Assembly: GCA_964626565.1 (NCBI GenBank)
Contig: CAZVFX010000106.1
Span: 1 to 24,980, forward strand
Origin: CAZVFX01 sp964626565
GTDB lineage: Bacteria; Myxococcota_A; UBA9042; CAIXZC01
DNA: 24,980 bases
Direction: 5' to 3'
Under the pieces are notes generated by a model, which saw nothing but the letters and a program-made list of their open reading frames with translations, had not been told where the DNA came from and searched no databases. Made by a program: the position numbers and the translations under genes. Positions 16,645 to 23,966 of the stretch are shown piece after piece (within the stretch, counting starts at the first letter, position 1; each line of letters begins with the position of its first letter).

Positions 16645-17161
16645 AACCTGCCAGGGTCCTTCGGACCTGCACGCTGGTCACGTCGATGGTGGACGCGGTC
16701 TCCAGCTTCTTTCTTACCAACTGCGGCAACGGACAAGACGCGGTAGGGATGCCCGGGACGTGCATCTCCCCGTGCTGAGCGTAGACGTTCAGCAAGGTCT
16801 TGCCCGCGGGAGAAAAAGGCGGCTCCTTCCGGCTGGAGTTCAACAACCACACCTCTCCGGTGCGCGAGAAAGAGACGGTGTCCGCGGTAAACAGGTGGGC
16901 CAGCAGATCTCGTGGGCAGGAAGGGAACGAGCAATCGAAGATTACGCCGGGTGCGGCGAAGGTGAGGACGCATTCCGCTCCGCCTGAGGAGGGGGCAGGC
17001 CTGGTGACCGGCTCCGGTGCGGGGGCGTTTTCGGCCACAGGTGCGGGGTTGCCCCTGGTGACCGGCTCGGCGCGTTTCCCTTTGGTGGTTTCCGGAGGCC
17101 GGGGGCTGTTGCAGGCTACTGCCGCTAATACGCTGAAGCAAAGGAAGAGCGCAGTTCTCAT
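16631..17161 (-). CDS. Small proline-rich lipoprotein, unknown function
   Basis: 176 aa. The signal peptide ends A-V-A-C17. A Pro/Ala/Glu/Thr-rich linker (about 18-60) precedes a globular domain of some 110 residues containing C-V-L-T-F, D-C-S-F-P-S-C-P and V-R-R-T-L. Four cysteines after the linker could form two disulfides. No family is recognised. Its ATG overlaps the plsC stop (ATGA), so the two are one operon on the minus strand. Its 3' end overlaps the end of the opposite hydrolase gene by 14 bp, so it leaves no room for a terminator. Confidence 0.75.
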   Translation of the reverse strand: MRTALFLCFSVLAAVACNSPRPPETTKGKRAEPVTRGNPAPVAENAPAPEPVTRPAPSSGGAECVLTFAAPGVIFDCSFPSCPRDLLAHLFTADTVSFSRTGEVWLLNSSRKEPPFSPAGKTLLNVYAQHGEMHVPGIPTASCPLPQLVRKKLETASTIDVTSVQVRRTLAGSTAR

Positions 17162-17940
17162 TCTCCTCGTTCCCAGTCGGTGAGACCCTTCTGTATGGCG
17201 GCTCTTACGTCGGCCATCAATCGTTCGCGGTCGTCGTGACTATAGGCCGTCGTGTCGATGGCCTCCTGAATGGTGATTGTGGCGCTCCCCGGCAGCAGCT
17301 TCAGCGTCTTGCAGGGAAGTATCTTGTGAGTGCCGGAGACAGACACTGGAAGGATCGGCAGTCCCAGGTCGAGAGCCATAACGAATCCGCCCTTCTTAAA
17401 GGTTCTTAGCCTGCCGTCTCGGCTGCGGGTCCCCTCCGGGAAAAAGAGCACCGAGACCCCATTTGTAAGCTGGGGCCGTGCCGCTTCCAGGCTGGCGATC
17501 GCTCTCTCCCGGTTGGAACGATCGATGAAAATGTGCCCCATCTTGTAGCAGGCCGGCCCTAAGAATGGGACCTTACGCAACTCCTGCTTGATCACCCATC
17601 TGAATTGGCCGGCCCAATGTCCGTACAAAGTGAGCACGTCGAAGTGACTTTGATGGTTGGACATGATCACGTACGAGCGATTCGTGTCCAGATTCTCGCT
17701 CCCCTCGACCTGAATCCGGGCGAAATTCAGCCGGCACAGCACCCAGGCCCACGCGGTGCCGATACGGAACGCCCAGTGTGGCTTGAAATGGGCGACTACG
17801 AAAGCCACCGAGCCGAACAGGGCGGTGCTTACGCCAAGGTAGGGAATCCAAATAAGCCAACTGTAAGGAAAATAGAGGATCCGCTTCAACAAGGTCGTGG
17901 AACCTGTCTCCGGCTTGGGAGCAACGTCTCTTTCACTCAT
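17158..17940 (-). CDS. plsC: 1-acyl-sn-glycerol-3-phosphate acyltransferase (PlsC family)
   Basis: 260 aa from the ATG at 17940, which follows a G-rich Shine-Dalgarno-like stretch; the open frame extends to a TTG at 17988, which is less likely. An N-terminal hydrophobic region (about 20-52) precedes the catalytic NHQSHFD (H96-x4-D101, the HX4D motif), the glycerol-phosphate-binding FFPEGTRSRDGR (166-177) and LPILPVSVSGT. It acylates lysophosphatidate to phosphatidate at the inner membrane. A paralogue acting on another lipid cannot be excluded because the PlsC family is broad. It is coupled to the small lipoprotein downstream. Confidence 0.92.
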   Translation of the reverse strand: MSERDVAPKPETGSTTLLKRILYFPYSWLIWIPYLGVSTALFGSVAFVVAHFKPHWAFRIGTAWAWVLCRLNFARIQVEGSENLDTNRSYVIMSNHQSHFDVLTLYGHWAGQFRWVIKQELRKVPFLGPACYKMGHIFIDRSNRERAIASLEAARPQLTNGVSVLFFPEGTRSRDGRLRTFKKGGFVMALDLGLPILPVSVSGTHKILPCKTLKLLPGSATITIQEAIDTTAYSHDDRERLMADVRAAIQKGLTDWERGE

Positions 17941-18037
17941 GCGAGAACCCCCCGCAAAACGGTGCGCGTTTCCGGTCAACTTGAGCAAGAATAGCGCGTC
18001 CCCGCTCCCAATGCAACCGGGCCTGAGATGAAATCGA

Positions 18038-18066
18038 TTGCAACCCCGGCGCTGGACCTATACATT
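18038..18066 (+). promoter_or_regulatory. Candidate promoter of the SGNH-hydrolase lipoprotein gene
   Basis: TTGCAA (18038-18043), 17-bp spacer, TACATT (18061-18066), 24 bp before the ATG at 18091. Each box matches 4/6 consensus bases. AGGTGG at 18082-18087 would be a closely spaced ribosome-binding site. Confidence 0.4.
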
Positions 18067-18090
18067 TGAAGAAGCATCAGCAGGTGGTCA

Positions 18091-19446
18091 ATGGCAAGCG
18101 GTCCGGTACGTCTAGTAGCACTACTCAGCATTCTGCTCCTCAGTTGCGGCGGTACGAAAATCCGTCTTATGCCTGCGGACTGTCTGTGCAACTCAGAAGG
18201 CGAAATTGCCGGTGCGAACTGCCCCGTGCCCGACATCGCAGCCCCGGATGTTTCGTGCCCGTTATGCTCTGAGCTTGCCTGCCCCACGGATATCTGCCCC
18301 GCTTTTCCGGAGACGATTTGCCAATGGGATACCGGCGGGTCTCAGGACCTGGCCGCGGAACTCGGCCCGGACATTGTGGACGAAGAGGTGGCGCCGCTGC
18401 CCGAAGTGGTCGGACCGGAATGCCCCCTGCCTGAGCAAACAGTGGCCCCGGCCATTTCCGGATTGGTCTACTTCGATGGGGACAAGACCTCCGACTCCTT
18501 CTATGACCAGGGGTTGTACCCAGCCTACGACCACCCTCTGGAAGGTATGGAAGTGAGGCTGCTCAACTACGAGTCGGAGTGGGGAGCGGAAACATGTCCT
18601 GACGGCCGCTTCTCTTTCGGTGGCCTTGAGTCCGGGTACTATGTACTGGATGTTTTGGCCCCCGACGATTGTCAGTGCACCAGCGCCAATTACGGGGTGA
18701 ACTTCGTCAACGCCGTGCGCAACGGCGAAGTGAAGATAGTCACCATTGGGGACAGCATCCCGACCCACGGCCCGGGGCCCCACTTTCCAGAGGTTCTGGG
18801 TGGCATCGTGAGCCAGGTGGCGGACACCATCAGCCTGAACAAGGCGGTGCCGGGCAGCGTGGCCGGCGGTTGGCTGCCCGGCGGCAGCTATTTCGAAAAC
18901 AGGCTGGATCCGGAACTGGCCGACTCGGACGTCGTGGTCATCTCCATTGGCGGCAACGATGTTATGGCTTGGATGGGACCGGCCCTCTACAGCGGCAACT
19001 ACAGCCAGCTTCTCCAGAAAGTGATGGAGTTCCCCGAGTTTCAGGCGGACTTGCGAGCCAAAGTGGTAGCAATCGTCAAGGAGATCCAGGCCCGCGCCCC
19101 CCATGTCGATGTGGTGTACTGCTTGTACGTGAACTACGCCAAGGCGACCTATTGGAAGAACGTCGCGGGCAGCTATTATGACATGCTCATGGATGTGGCG
19201 GTCAACGCGCTCAACAAGGCAAGAGAAGAGATGAGCTCCCACAAGGGCGTGGTTCTGGCCGACATGTTCGGCGCGCTGGGCGATGAGAACCCCGACCCCT
19301 ACATGTCGGATTCAGTGCACCTGAGCAAGTTGGGCCACCAGCTTTACGGCGAGCAGATCTTCCAGGCCCTGGGCGGCGCCATAGTCGCCGAGGAACCGCT
19401 GGGCCTCGATCGGATGTATGGGTTTCACTGGGAAGAAGAAGAGTAG
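18091..19446 (+). CDS. Lipoprotein SGNH/GDSL-family hydrolase with SdrD_B/Cna_B-like domain
   Basis: 451 aa. The signal peptide ends L-L-S-C19. A Cys/Pro-rich segment (about 30-80) and an acidic linker precede a small beta domain (about 125-195, ISGLVYFDGD...DGRFSFGGLESGYYVLDV), typical of SdrD_B/Cna_B-like modules. The SGNH core has block I TIGDSIPTHG (S222), block III IGGND (G288/N289) and block V D407-x-x-H410 (SDSVHLSKLGH). It should be an extracytoplasmic esterase or acetylhydrolase acting on lipid or glycan; no substrate can be read from the sequence. It converges with the TonB receptor gene, leaving only 15 bp between stops. Confidence 0.85.
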   Translation: MASGPVRLVALLSILLLSCGGTKIRLMPADCLCNSEGEIAGANCPVPDIAAPDVSCPLCSELACPTDICPAFPETICQWDTGGSQDLAAELGPDIVDEEVAPLPEVVGPECPLPEQTVAPAISGLVYFDGDKTSDSFYDQGLYPAYDHPLEGMEVRLLNYESEWGAETCPDGRFSFGGLESGYYVLDVLAPDDCQCTSANYGVNFVNAVRNGEVKIVTIGDSIPTHGPGPHFPEVLGGIVSQVADTISLNKAVPGSVAGGWLPGGSYFENRLDPELADSDVVVISIGGNDVMAWMGPALYSGNYSQLLQKVMEFPEFQADLRAKVVAIVKEIQARAPHVDVVYCLYVNYAKATYWKNVAGSYYDMLMDVAVNALNKAREEMSSHKGVVLADMFGALGDENPDPYMSDSVHLSKLGHQLYGEQIFQALGGAIVAEEPLGLDRMYGFHWEEEE

Positions 19447-19461
19447 AGAGGCAATTGACGT

Positions 19462-21663
19462 TTAATAGCTCCCGCTGACTTCCAGAATGACGTTCAGGCC
19501 CGGCGCCAGGATTCCCGAACCGTGATATTTGTACCGAACGTCGGTCAGGTTCTCCACTGACAGGTTGAAGCCGAGCTGCTCCAGAGGGCGGAAACCTGCC
19601 CGGGCGTTGTAAGTAGCCCAACCGGCGGTGCCCTCACAATCGGCCAACAACTGCCCCGGGTTGGCGGGGTCTTCGCAAATGCGCAGATCGGCCAGGTCAC
19701 CTTCGTTGAGCTGGTGCTGGCGGGAGGCCCATTTTACGTAGGTTTCGACGTAGAAACGCAACCGCTCGCTCTCATATCGTAGCGCAGCCAGTCCGGAGAA
19801 CGGCGGCACTCGCCGCGCAGGCTGGGTCTCCCCGGCCGAGTTCTCCACCTCGCCTTCGAGCCAGGCGAAATTGGAGCGGGCCGACAAGTTGTGGAACGGC
19901 TCGGTCCATACCTGCAACTCGGTGCCCCGATAGGTCGCCTCCGCAGAATTAAACCTGCGCACGACCCGTTGAGACCCCACATCCGCAGCCTGGACTCCCA
20001 GCCCCTCCCATTCCTCGGCAGGAACGGTTTCTCTTTCGATGGCGTTGGGCATCCGAGTGACAAATCCGGACTGGTATATGTGGACGAAGCCGGTGTTAAG
20101 CTTGTAGCCAACCTCGAAGGTGTTGGATTTCACCGGCTCCAGGTCGCCGTTGGGGATCTCGAAGGTCGCACCCGTATCACCCATGGCGGTAGTTTCCTGG
20201 AGGTTGGGAGCGCGGAACCCCTGAGAGAAATCCGCGTACAGGTTGAGCAGCGATCCCTGCCTGAAGTTGATCCCGGCGGAGCCGACAAAGCCGGCATGCG
20301 CATACGTGACATCACCGACTCCCGGCACATCCTCGGCAAACGCGTTGAACGTCGTCATGCGAGCGCCACCTGACACTGCGACGACGGAATCATCAGCGCG
20401 CCACGCGTCCAGTTCCGCCCTTACAAAAGTGCCCACCGACCGGTAGGTGGAGCCGTCCGAGAAATTGCCCCGGTCCCTCTTCTCCATGCTCCACCCCTCG
20501 GGCATGGCCCGCCGGGCCTCGGACGACACAAAGTCGAAATACCCTTCCGCACCGAGGATAGCGACAAGCCTGTTATCCCAGAATCTGGCCTCAGCACTGG
20601 CGACGAAGCCGGGGGTGAGCACTGAATCTTCAGCTTCATCCCGCCTGGTCAGATTGTCCTCGTCCTGGTCGAGGCAGGCCTGCAGGTCGAGTACTGCGCC
20701 GCCAGAGCCGGTGCGGCAGCGAAAGGCTCGGTCGAGTTCCCTCATGTAGTGCAATGAGACGTTGAGGCGGGCGACCCGCAACCAGCCGGCCGCTGGTTTG
20801 CGCTCGATTCTAACATACGCCATGATGTCGTCGTTGTCGTAGAACCGGCCCCTTCCCCGGTTGATCCGGTCAACCCTTCCCGCATCCCGAATCATGGTGC
20901 TGAACAGGGCACCCTTAACCACCAGGTCGTCAGCCAGCCGGTACTGGTCCTTGAACCGGATACTCGAGCGGGTGAAATCGCTCAGTGGCTGAACCTCTCC
21001 GCCCGCGGCGCGGACTTCCGAAAACACGTTGTGACTCAGCCCCAGGTATCCGGCATAGTCGCCCCGCTCGTAGTCGCCCTGCAAAGTTCCGCCGCCGCCG
21101 GCTACCGCGCTGGCGCCCATGAGGCGCCCGCTCAGGCGCCAGGGGCGTTCAGCCCCCACCATCGGATCCAGGGTCAGGATGTTGATCACGCCACCCATCG
21201 CGTCGGAACCGTACAATACCGAGCCGGGCCCGTGGAGCACTTCCAGACGCTTGATCGACCACGGGTCGATAAGGCCCAGGTACTGGTTGGGGCCGGTGCG
21301 GAAGGTAGAGTTGTTGTACCGCACCCCGTCAATGAGAATCAGGTTCTCCGGACCTACCAGACCCCTGATGAAAGGGGCGCCCGCACCCGCATTGGTTTTC
21401 TGCACGTGCACGCCTACCGCCTCGTCCAGCGCGTCGGGAGTCGACTTGGGAGCCCTCTCCTGCAACTTCTTGGCCGGAATGACCTCGATGCAACGAGGCT
21501 CTTCGAACTTCTTCTTCTCCGTGAGGCTGGCGGTCACCACGATTTCGGATACGCCGATATCGCAGGGCTCCAGCTCTTCTTCCGGTTTCTCTTGAGCCAT
21601 AGCGGCGGCGCACACCAAAGCAAGCGCCACAAAAACCGTCAAACAAAAACTACATCTGCACAT
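19462..21663 (-). CDS. TonB-dependent outer-membrane receptor
   Basis: 733 aa. The signal peptide ends A-M-A23|Q, the TonB box is SEIVVTAS (39-46), and the plug runs over about 55-165 with APFIRGL, LILIDGVRYNN and RLEVLHGPGSVLYGSDAMGGVINI. A 22-stranded barrel follows, with late motifs GFRAPNLQE, FEVGYK and NLSVENLTDVRY and a terminal Tyr as expected for barrel insertion. Cysteines occur in close pairs in the C34/C58, RCRTG/QACLD and ICEDP/DCEG segments, suggesting disulfides in extracellular loops. It imports a ligand such as a siderophore, haem or cobalamin using TonB-ExbBD; the ligand is not determinable here. No cobalamin-riboswitch B12 box was seen upstream. GGGAGG precedes the ATG. Confidence 0.92.
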   Translation of the reverse strand: MCRCSFCLTVFVALALVCAAAMAQEKPEEELEPCDIGVSEIVVTASLTEKKKFEEPRCIEVIPAKKLQERAPKSTPDALDEAVGVHVQKTNAGAGAPFIRGLVGPENLILIDGVRYNNSTFRTGPNQYLGLIDPWSIKRLEVLHGPGSVLYGSDAMGGVINILTLDPMVGAERPWRLSGRLMGASAVAGGGGTLQGDYERGDYAGYLGLSHNVFSEVRAAGGEVQPLSDFTRSSIRFKDQYRLADDLVVKGALFSTMIRDAGRVDRINRGRGRFYDNDDIMAYVRIERKPAAGWLRVARLNVSLHYMRELDRAFRCRTGSGGAVLDLQACLDQDEDNLTRRDEAEDSVLTPGFVASAEARFWDNRLVAILGAEGYFDFVSSEARRAMPEGWSMEKRDRGNFSDGSTYRSVGTFVRAELDAWRADDSVVAVSGGARMTTFNAFAEDVPGVGDVTYAHAGFVGSAGINFRQGSLLNLYADFSQGFRAPNLQETTAMGDTGATFEIPNGDLEPVKSNTFEVGYKLNTGFVHIYQSGFVTRMPNAIERETVPAEEWEGLGVQAADVGSQRVVRRFNSAEATYRGTELQVWTEPFHNLSARSNFAWLEGEVENSAGETQPARRVPPFSGLAALRYESERLRFYVETYVKWASRQHQLNEGDLADLRICEDPANPGQLLADCEGTAGWATYNARAGFRPLEQLGFNLSVENLTDVRYKYHGSGILAPGLNVILEVSGSY

Positions 21664-21690
21664 GGATGGTTCCCTCCCTACTTCGAGCCT

Positions 21691-21719
21691 ATTATGTTGC
21701 GGCCCGCGGCCGGTGTAAA
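21691..21719 (-). promoter_or_regulatory. Promoter of the TonB receptor gene
   Basis: On the minus strand: TTTACA (21714-21719), exactly 17 bp, CATAAT (21691-21696). Both hexamers match five of six sigma-70 positions. The -10 lies 27 bp before the ATG. This is the best promoter match in the window. Confidence 0.6.
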
Positions 21720-21745
21720 GGCGTTTCGTGAAGGAAGAAACGCCT
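21719..21745. promoter_or_regulatory. Perfect 9-bp inverted repeat abutting the TonB-receptor promoter
   Basis: AGGCGTTTC (21719-21727), 9-bp spacer, GAAACGCCT (21737-21745). Its end shares one base with the -35 hexamer. The centre-to-centre distance of the half-sites is 18 bp. The position is typical for an activator or repressor dimer site. As RNA from an upstream minus-strand transcript it could also be a hairpin. No regulator gene is in the window. Confidence 0.5.
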
Positions 21746-21776
21746 GTTACTGACTTGAGGACCGGATGTGTAAACG

Positions 21777-21950
21777 AAGGTCACCAGGCCTTCGACTTGC
21801 CGCCGGGACGGCTGCGCTCTGGCTAAACTCCATCTCTGTCAGCCGGCCGCCAAGGCGGACGGGCTGGCAAGCAGCATCGGCCTTCATCCTGATAACGGGT
21901 TCACCGTGAGCGCCGCGGCTTTAGCCGCAAGTCGAAGGGCTGGTGACCTT
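21777..21950. repeat. Inverted pair of the dispersed repeat with a central hairpin
   Basis: 21777-21800 and 21927-21950 are 24-bp reverse complements with one mismatch. They are the corresponding parts of repeat copies A (minus) and B (plus). Between them 21838-21868 forms its own hairpin: GTCAGCC pairs with GGCTGGC and CCGCC with GGCGG. The whole 174 bp could fold into a cruciform or long RNA stem. No ORF is inside. Confidence 0.6.
21779..21827 (-). repeat. Dispersed hairpin repeat, copy A (inverted, shorter)
   Basis: Read on the minus strand it matches the first ~49 bp of copies B-D, including CAAGTCGAAGG and CTGGTGA. Its inner hairpin is GCCGT-CCCG-GCGGC. The second half of the element, with the second hairpin, is missing. 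Confidence 0.7.
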
Positions 21951-21974
21951 GCATCATCCCCGGTCGTCATTGAA
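21900..21974 (+). repeat. Dispersed hairpin repeat, copy B
   Basis: 75 bp, ungapped alignment with C (about 64 of 75 identical). Core: TTCACC, GAGCGCC, hairpin GCGGC-TTTA-GCCGC, then AAGTCGAAGGGCTGGTGA and a second stem TGGTG/CATCA with one G-T wobble. Confidence 0.8.
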
Positions 21975-22362
21975 TAGCTCCGGACCTGCAGGTCCCCAGC
22001 ACCCGAGGTCTAGCCGCCACCGACCAGCCCCCCCCGTCGTCTGGCGGGCGTGCCGTGAGCAGAGTTGTGCGTCGAGTTGTTGTTGGGTGATTTGAGTTGG
22101 TTGATGGGCTACTCCTTCTTCTTCTTCCTCCCTTTTTCCGAGGGCAGACTTCTCCCCCGGGGTGAGTTGGGTGAACCGGCCCGGAGCGGGTCGCATGTTT
22201 TAGGTGGGCCTACCGCCATTGTGCTCCGGCCACCCTCCACCGCTGACCTTCCCCCCGAAGGGTTCCGGCCGTTCTACCCCATGCCATATCAAGGTGCCAA
22301 CGGCGCCTCACGACCCGATCCCGGGACCAGACCGCGAAACGACCGGCTCTTAAGTTATCAGT

Positions 22363-22403
22363 GTTTGGATCGCGATGTGGCCAAACTTTTTTCGTTTTTT
22401 TTT
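22363..22403 (+). terminator. Intrinsic terminator without an obvious gene
   Basis: GTTTGG (22363-22368) pairs with CCAAAC (22381-22386) across a 12-nt loop containing ATCGCGAT. It is followed immediately by six T, CG and nine T (22387-22403). The orientation is plus strand. The nearest annotated plus-strand gene upstream ends at 19446, with an opposite gene in between, so the transcript it ends is unknown. Confidence 0.6.
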
Positions 22404-22450
22404 GTGTCGCCCTGTGGGTTCTCGTCGGAAGGGCACTCCCATCGGGAAGG

Positions 22451-22912
22451 CTAGGGGCCGTCGTTGCAGGAACCGACCTGGTGTACTATCCACGTCCTTT
22501 GGAGCAGGGGTTTCCCTCCGGTGTCCACGGGAGGCTCAAGGTTGGAGTCCCATTTGAGGACTCCGTCGCTGACCGACACGGAGACCTGGAAGTACTCGGC
22601 TTGGGCTAGGTCGGAAAACTCGCACGGAGCAACCGTAGTGTTCAGGACCCCGGTGCCGATGAGTCTTGCGGGGCCCCAGTTGTGGGACAGGTACCAGACG
22701 GTGTCAATTTCGTCTCCATCGGGGTCGACCACTGCATTAGCAATGCTGAACGACAGCGACGAGTCGACTCCGGGTTGAAACGTCAATTCTGCCCCCGTCG
22801 GTTCTGTCTTGGCCCAGTCTATGATTGGGGCGTGGGCGCACTCCGTCTCGTCGACGCATCCGAGGCTGTAAATGAGTACGACGAAGGCACTGATGGTTGC
22901 CGCAGTTCTCAT
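22451..22912 (-). CDS. Small lipoprotein with Ig/PKD-like fold, unknown function
   Basis: 153 aa. AAGGAG lies seven bases before the ATG at 22912. The signal peptide ends S-L-G-C19. The mature part resembles an Ig-like or cadherin/PKD-type beta sandwich (ANAVVDPDGDEIDTVWYL, YFQVSVSVSDG), with Cys residues in ECAH, APCEF and GSCND. No enzymatic motif is seen. It lies between direct repeat copies B and C. Function unknown; a surface or periplasmic binding role is only a guess. Confidence 0.72.
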   Translation of the reverse strand: MRTAATISAFVVLIYSLGCVDETECAHAPIIDWAKTEPTGAELTFQPGVDSSLSFSIANAVVDPDGDEIDTVWYLSHNWGPARLIGTGVLNTTVAPCEFSDLAQAEYFQVSVSVSDGVLKWDSNLEPPVDTGGKPLLQRTWIVHQVGSCNDGP

Positions 22913-23013
22913 CTGCTTCTCCTTGTTCGCCTGGGCTGGGATCTTACTGGAGCTCGGCTACCGAGACAAGGATTAGGCGAACCTGCCGGACAGATCGACC
23001 GACGCTACAGGAA

Positions 23014-23088
23014 TTCACCCTGAGCGCCGCGGCTTTGGCCGCAAGTCGAAGGGCTGGTGATGTTGCACCACCTCCGGTCGTAGTCAAA
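23014..23088 (+). repeat. Dispersed hairpin repeat, copy C
   Basis: 75 bp, ungapped against B and D. First hairpin GCGGC-TTTG-GCCGC, then AAGTCGAAGGGCTGGTGA, second hairpin TGGTG-ATGTTG-CACCA. The vapBC promoter starts 15 bp after its end. Confidence 0.8.
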
Positions 23089-23103
23089 GAGCCCTCCGGA
23101 CGG

Positions 23104-23153
23104 TTGACAGGGGCGTCCGGAATTGGTATGCATTAATCGATTGATTGATTAAT
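23104..23153 (+). promoter_or_regulatory. vapBC-type promoter and palindromic operator
   Basis: A perfect -35 TTGACA (23104-23109) is followed by 17 bp and TATGCA (23127-23132), a partial -10. Overlapping the expected transcription start is an inverted repeat ATTAATC (23132-23138) / GATTAAT (23147-23153), which includes three GATT repeats. Such operators serve autorepression by the antitoxin or toxin-antitoxin complex (family knowledge; binding not shown). Confidence 0.6.
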
Positions 23154-23162
23154 GGGTGGGCC

Positions 23163-23459
23163 ATGAACGAAAAGACCTACAGCGCTACTGAGGCGCGAAT
23201 ACACTTTGGGGAGTTGCTGCGTCTGGTGACTGAACAGGACCGCCAGGTGATCGTGGAGCGTGGAGGGAAGCCTGCGGCGGTGGTTATGTCGCTGAGGCGG
23301 TTCGAGGATTTGCGGCGGCGCACCGAGCCTGCGCGGGCAGACCCTCTTGACGGTGCGCTTGCTTTGGGAAGGCGCGTCGCAGAACGAAGAGAAGGCAAGC
23401 CTCTCACCCCGCCTGAGGACGTAATCAGAGCGATGCGGGAGGAACGTGATGTCCGCTAG
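23163..23459 (+). CDS. Type II antitoxin, Phd/YefM family
   Basis: 98 aa from ATG 23163; the frame is open from a TTG at 23145, inside the operator, which is unlikely as a start. The N-terminal half has the Phd/YefM pattern YSATEARIHFGELLRLVT, then V-I-V-E-R-G-G-K-P-A-A-V-V-M and the helix SLRRFEDLRRR, which together form the DNA-binding dimer. The basic/acidic C-terminal tail would wrap the toxin. The gene overlaps the PIN toxin by 11 bp and should neutralise it and repress the operon through the upstream palindrome. Confidence 0.9.
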   Translation: MNEKTYSATEARIHFGELLRLVTEQDRQVIVERGGKPAAVVMSLRRFEDLRRRTEPARADPLDGALALGRRVAERREGKPLTPPEDVIRAMREERDVR

Positions 23460-23898
23460 CCCGGAAACCGTCTGTGTAGACGCCAGCTTCGTGGTGCGAC
23501 TGCTGCTGGCGGGAAGCAACGATCATGTTTCAGTTGTTCGCTGGCGACAGTGGAGGGATGAGGGACTGGTTCCGGTGGCGCCGGCTCTCCTGCATTACGA
23601 GGTAGCCAATGCGCTATACCGCTATGAGCGGATGGGGGAACTGGTTGCCGACGAAGTGGACGAGGCGCTGGCCCTGGCCTTGCTGCTCGATATCCGCCTG
23701 GTGGAGGACGATGATCTTCATCGGCGGGCTGTGGCCGCAGCCCGGGAGTACGACCTGGGCGCGGCATACGATGCGCACTACCTCGCCCTCGGAAAGCGCC
23801 TCGACTGCGAGGTGTGGACCTTCGACAGCAAACTCGCCCGCTCCGTGGGCGACAAATTGCCCCAGCTTCGCCTCGTTGAGTACCCCGGTTCACCCTGA
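23449..23898 (+). CDS. vapC: Type II toxin, VapC-like PIN-domain ribonuclease
   Basis: 149 aa from ATG 23449, with GGGAGG six bases upstream; a GTG directly before it is the alternative start. The PIN active-site acids are in place: D11 (CVDASFVV), E51 (HYEVANALYR), D108 (AYDAHYLALG) and D126 (TFDSKLA). Family members cut tRNA or rRNA with Mg when freed from the antitoxin. The last codons (P-G-S-P) and the TGA stop at 23896-23898 come from the beginning of repeat copy D, so the normal C-terminus may have been replaced when the repeat arrived. Confidence 0.93.
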   Translation: MSASPETVCVDASFVVRLLLAGSNDHVSVVRWRQWRDEGLVPVAPALLHYEVANALYRYERMGELVADEVDEALALALLLDIRLVEDDDLHRRAVAAAREYDLGAAYDAHYLALGKRLDCEVWTFDSKLARSVGDKLPQLRLVEYPGSP

Positions 23899-23963
23899 GC
23901 GCCGCCGCCCCGGCGGCAAGTCGAAGGGCTGGTGATCGGGCACCACCCCCAATCGTCATCGAA
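23889..23963 (+). repeat. Dispersed hairpin repeat, copy D, filling the vapC/reductase gap
   Basis: 75 bp aligned without gaps to B and C (about 61 of 75 identical to C). The first hairpin is GCCGC-CCCG-GCGGC, a compensated change against B/C. The second is TGGTG-ATCGGG-CACCA. It spans from the vapC stop region to 3 bp before the stop of the opposite gene, and could act as a bidirectional transcript end. Confidence 0.8.
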
Positions 23964-23966
23964 GTG

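Larger units (their letters stand above)
21751..22450. other. About 700 bp without a convincing protein gene
   Basis: This stretch lies between the TonB promoter/operator region and the lipoprotein stop at 22451. It holds repeat copies A and B, then about 390 bp of GC-rich sequence with small hairpins: GCCCG-GAG-CGGGT at 22179-22191, CCTTC-CCCCC-GAAGG near 22247-22261, and GGTGCC-AAC-GGCGCC at 22293-22307. It ends in a strong plus-strand terminator. Short ORFs on both strands (22065-22454 plus, 21954-22196 minus) run into the repeat or terminator, lack ribosome-binding sites and have no recognisable protein features. It may encode an RNA or be a decayed insertion. Confidence 0.5.

Noticed and set aside
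21746..21780. Cobalamin riboswitch upstream of the TonB receptor
   Set aside because: No B12-box-like sequence was found on the minus strand, and the leader between promoter and ATG is too short.
21954..22196. 80-aa minus-strand ORF
   Set aside because: Its 3' part is formed by repeat copy B and its middle by a GAA run; no start signal and no recognised family.
22065..22454. 129-aa plus-strand ORF in the gene-poor stretch
   Set aside because: It reads through the intrinsic terminator and its T-tract, has no ribosome-binding site, and low-complexity Phe runs come from CTT/TTT repeats.
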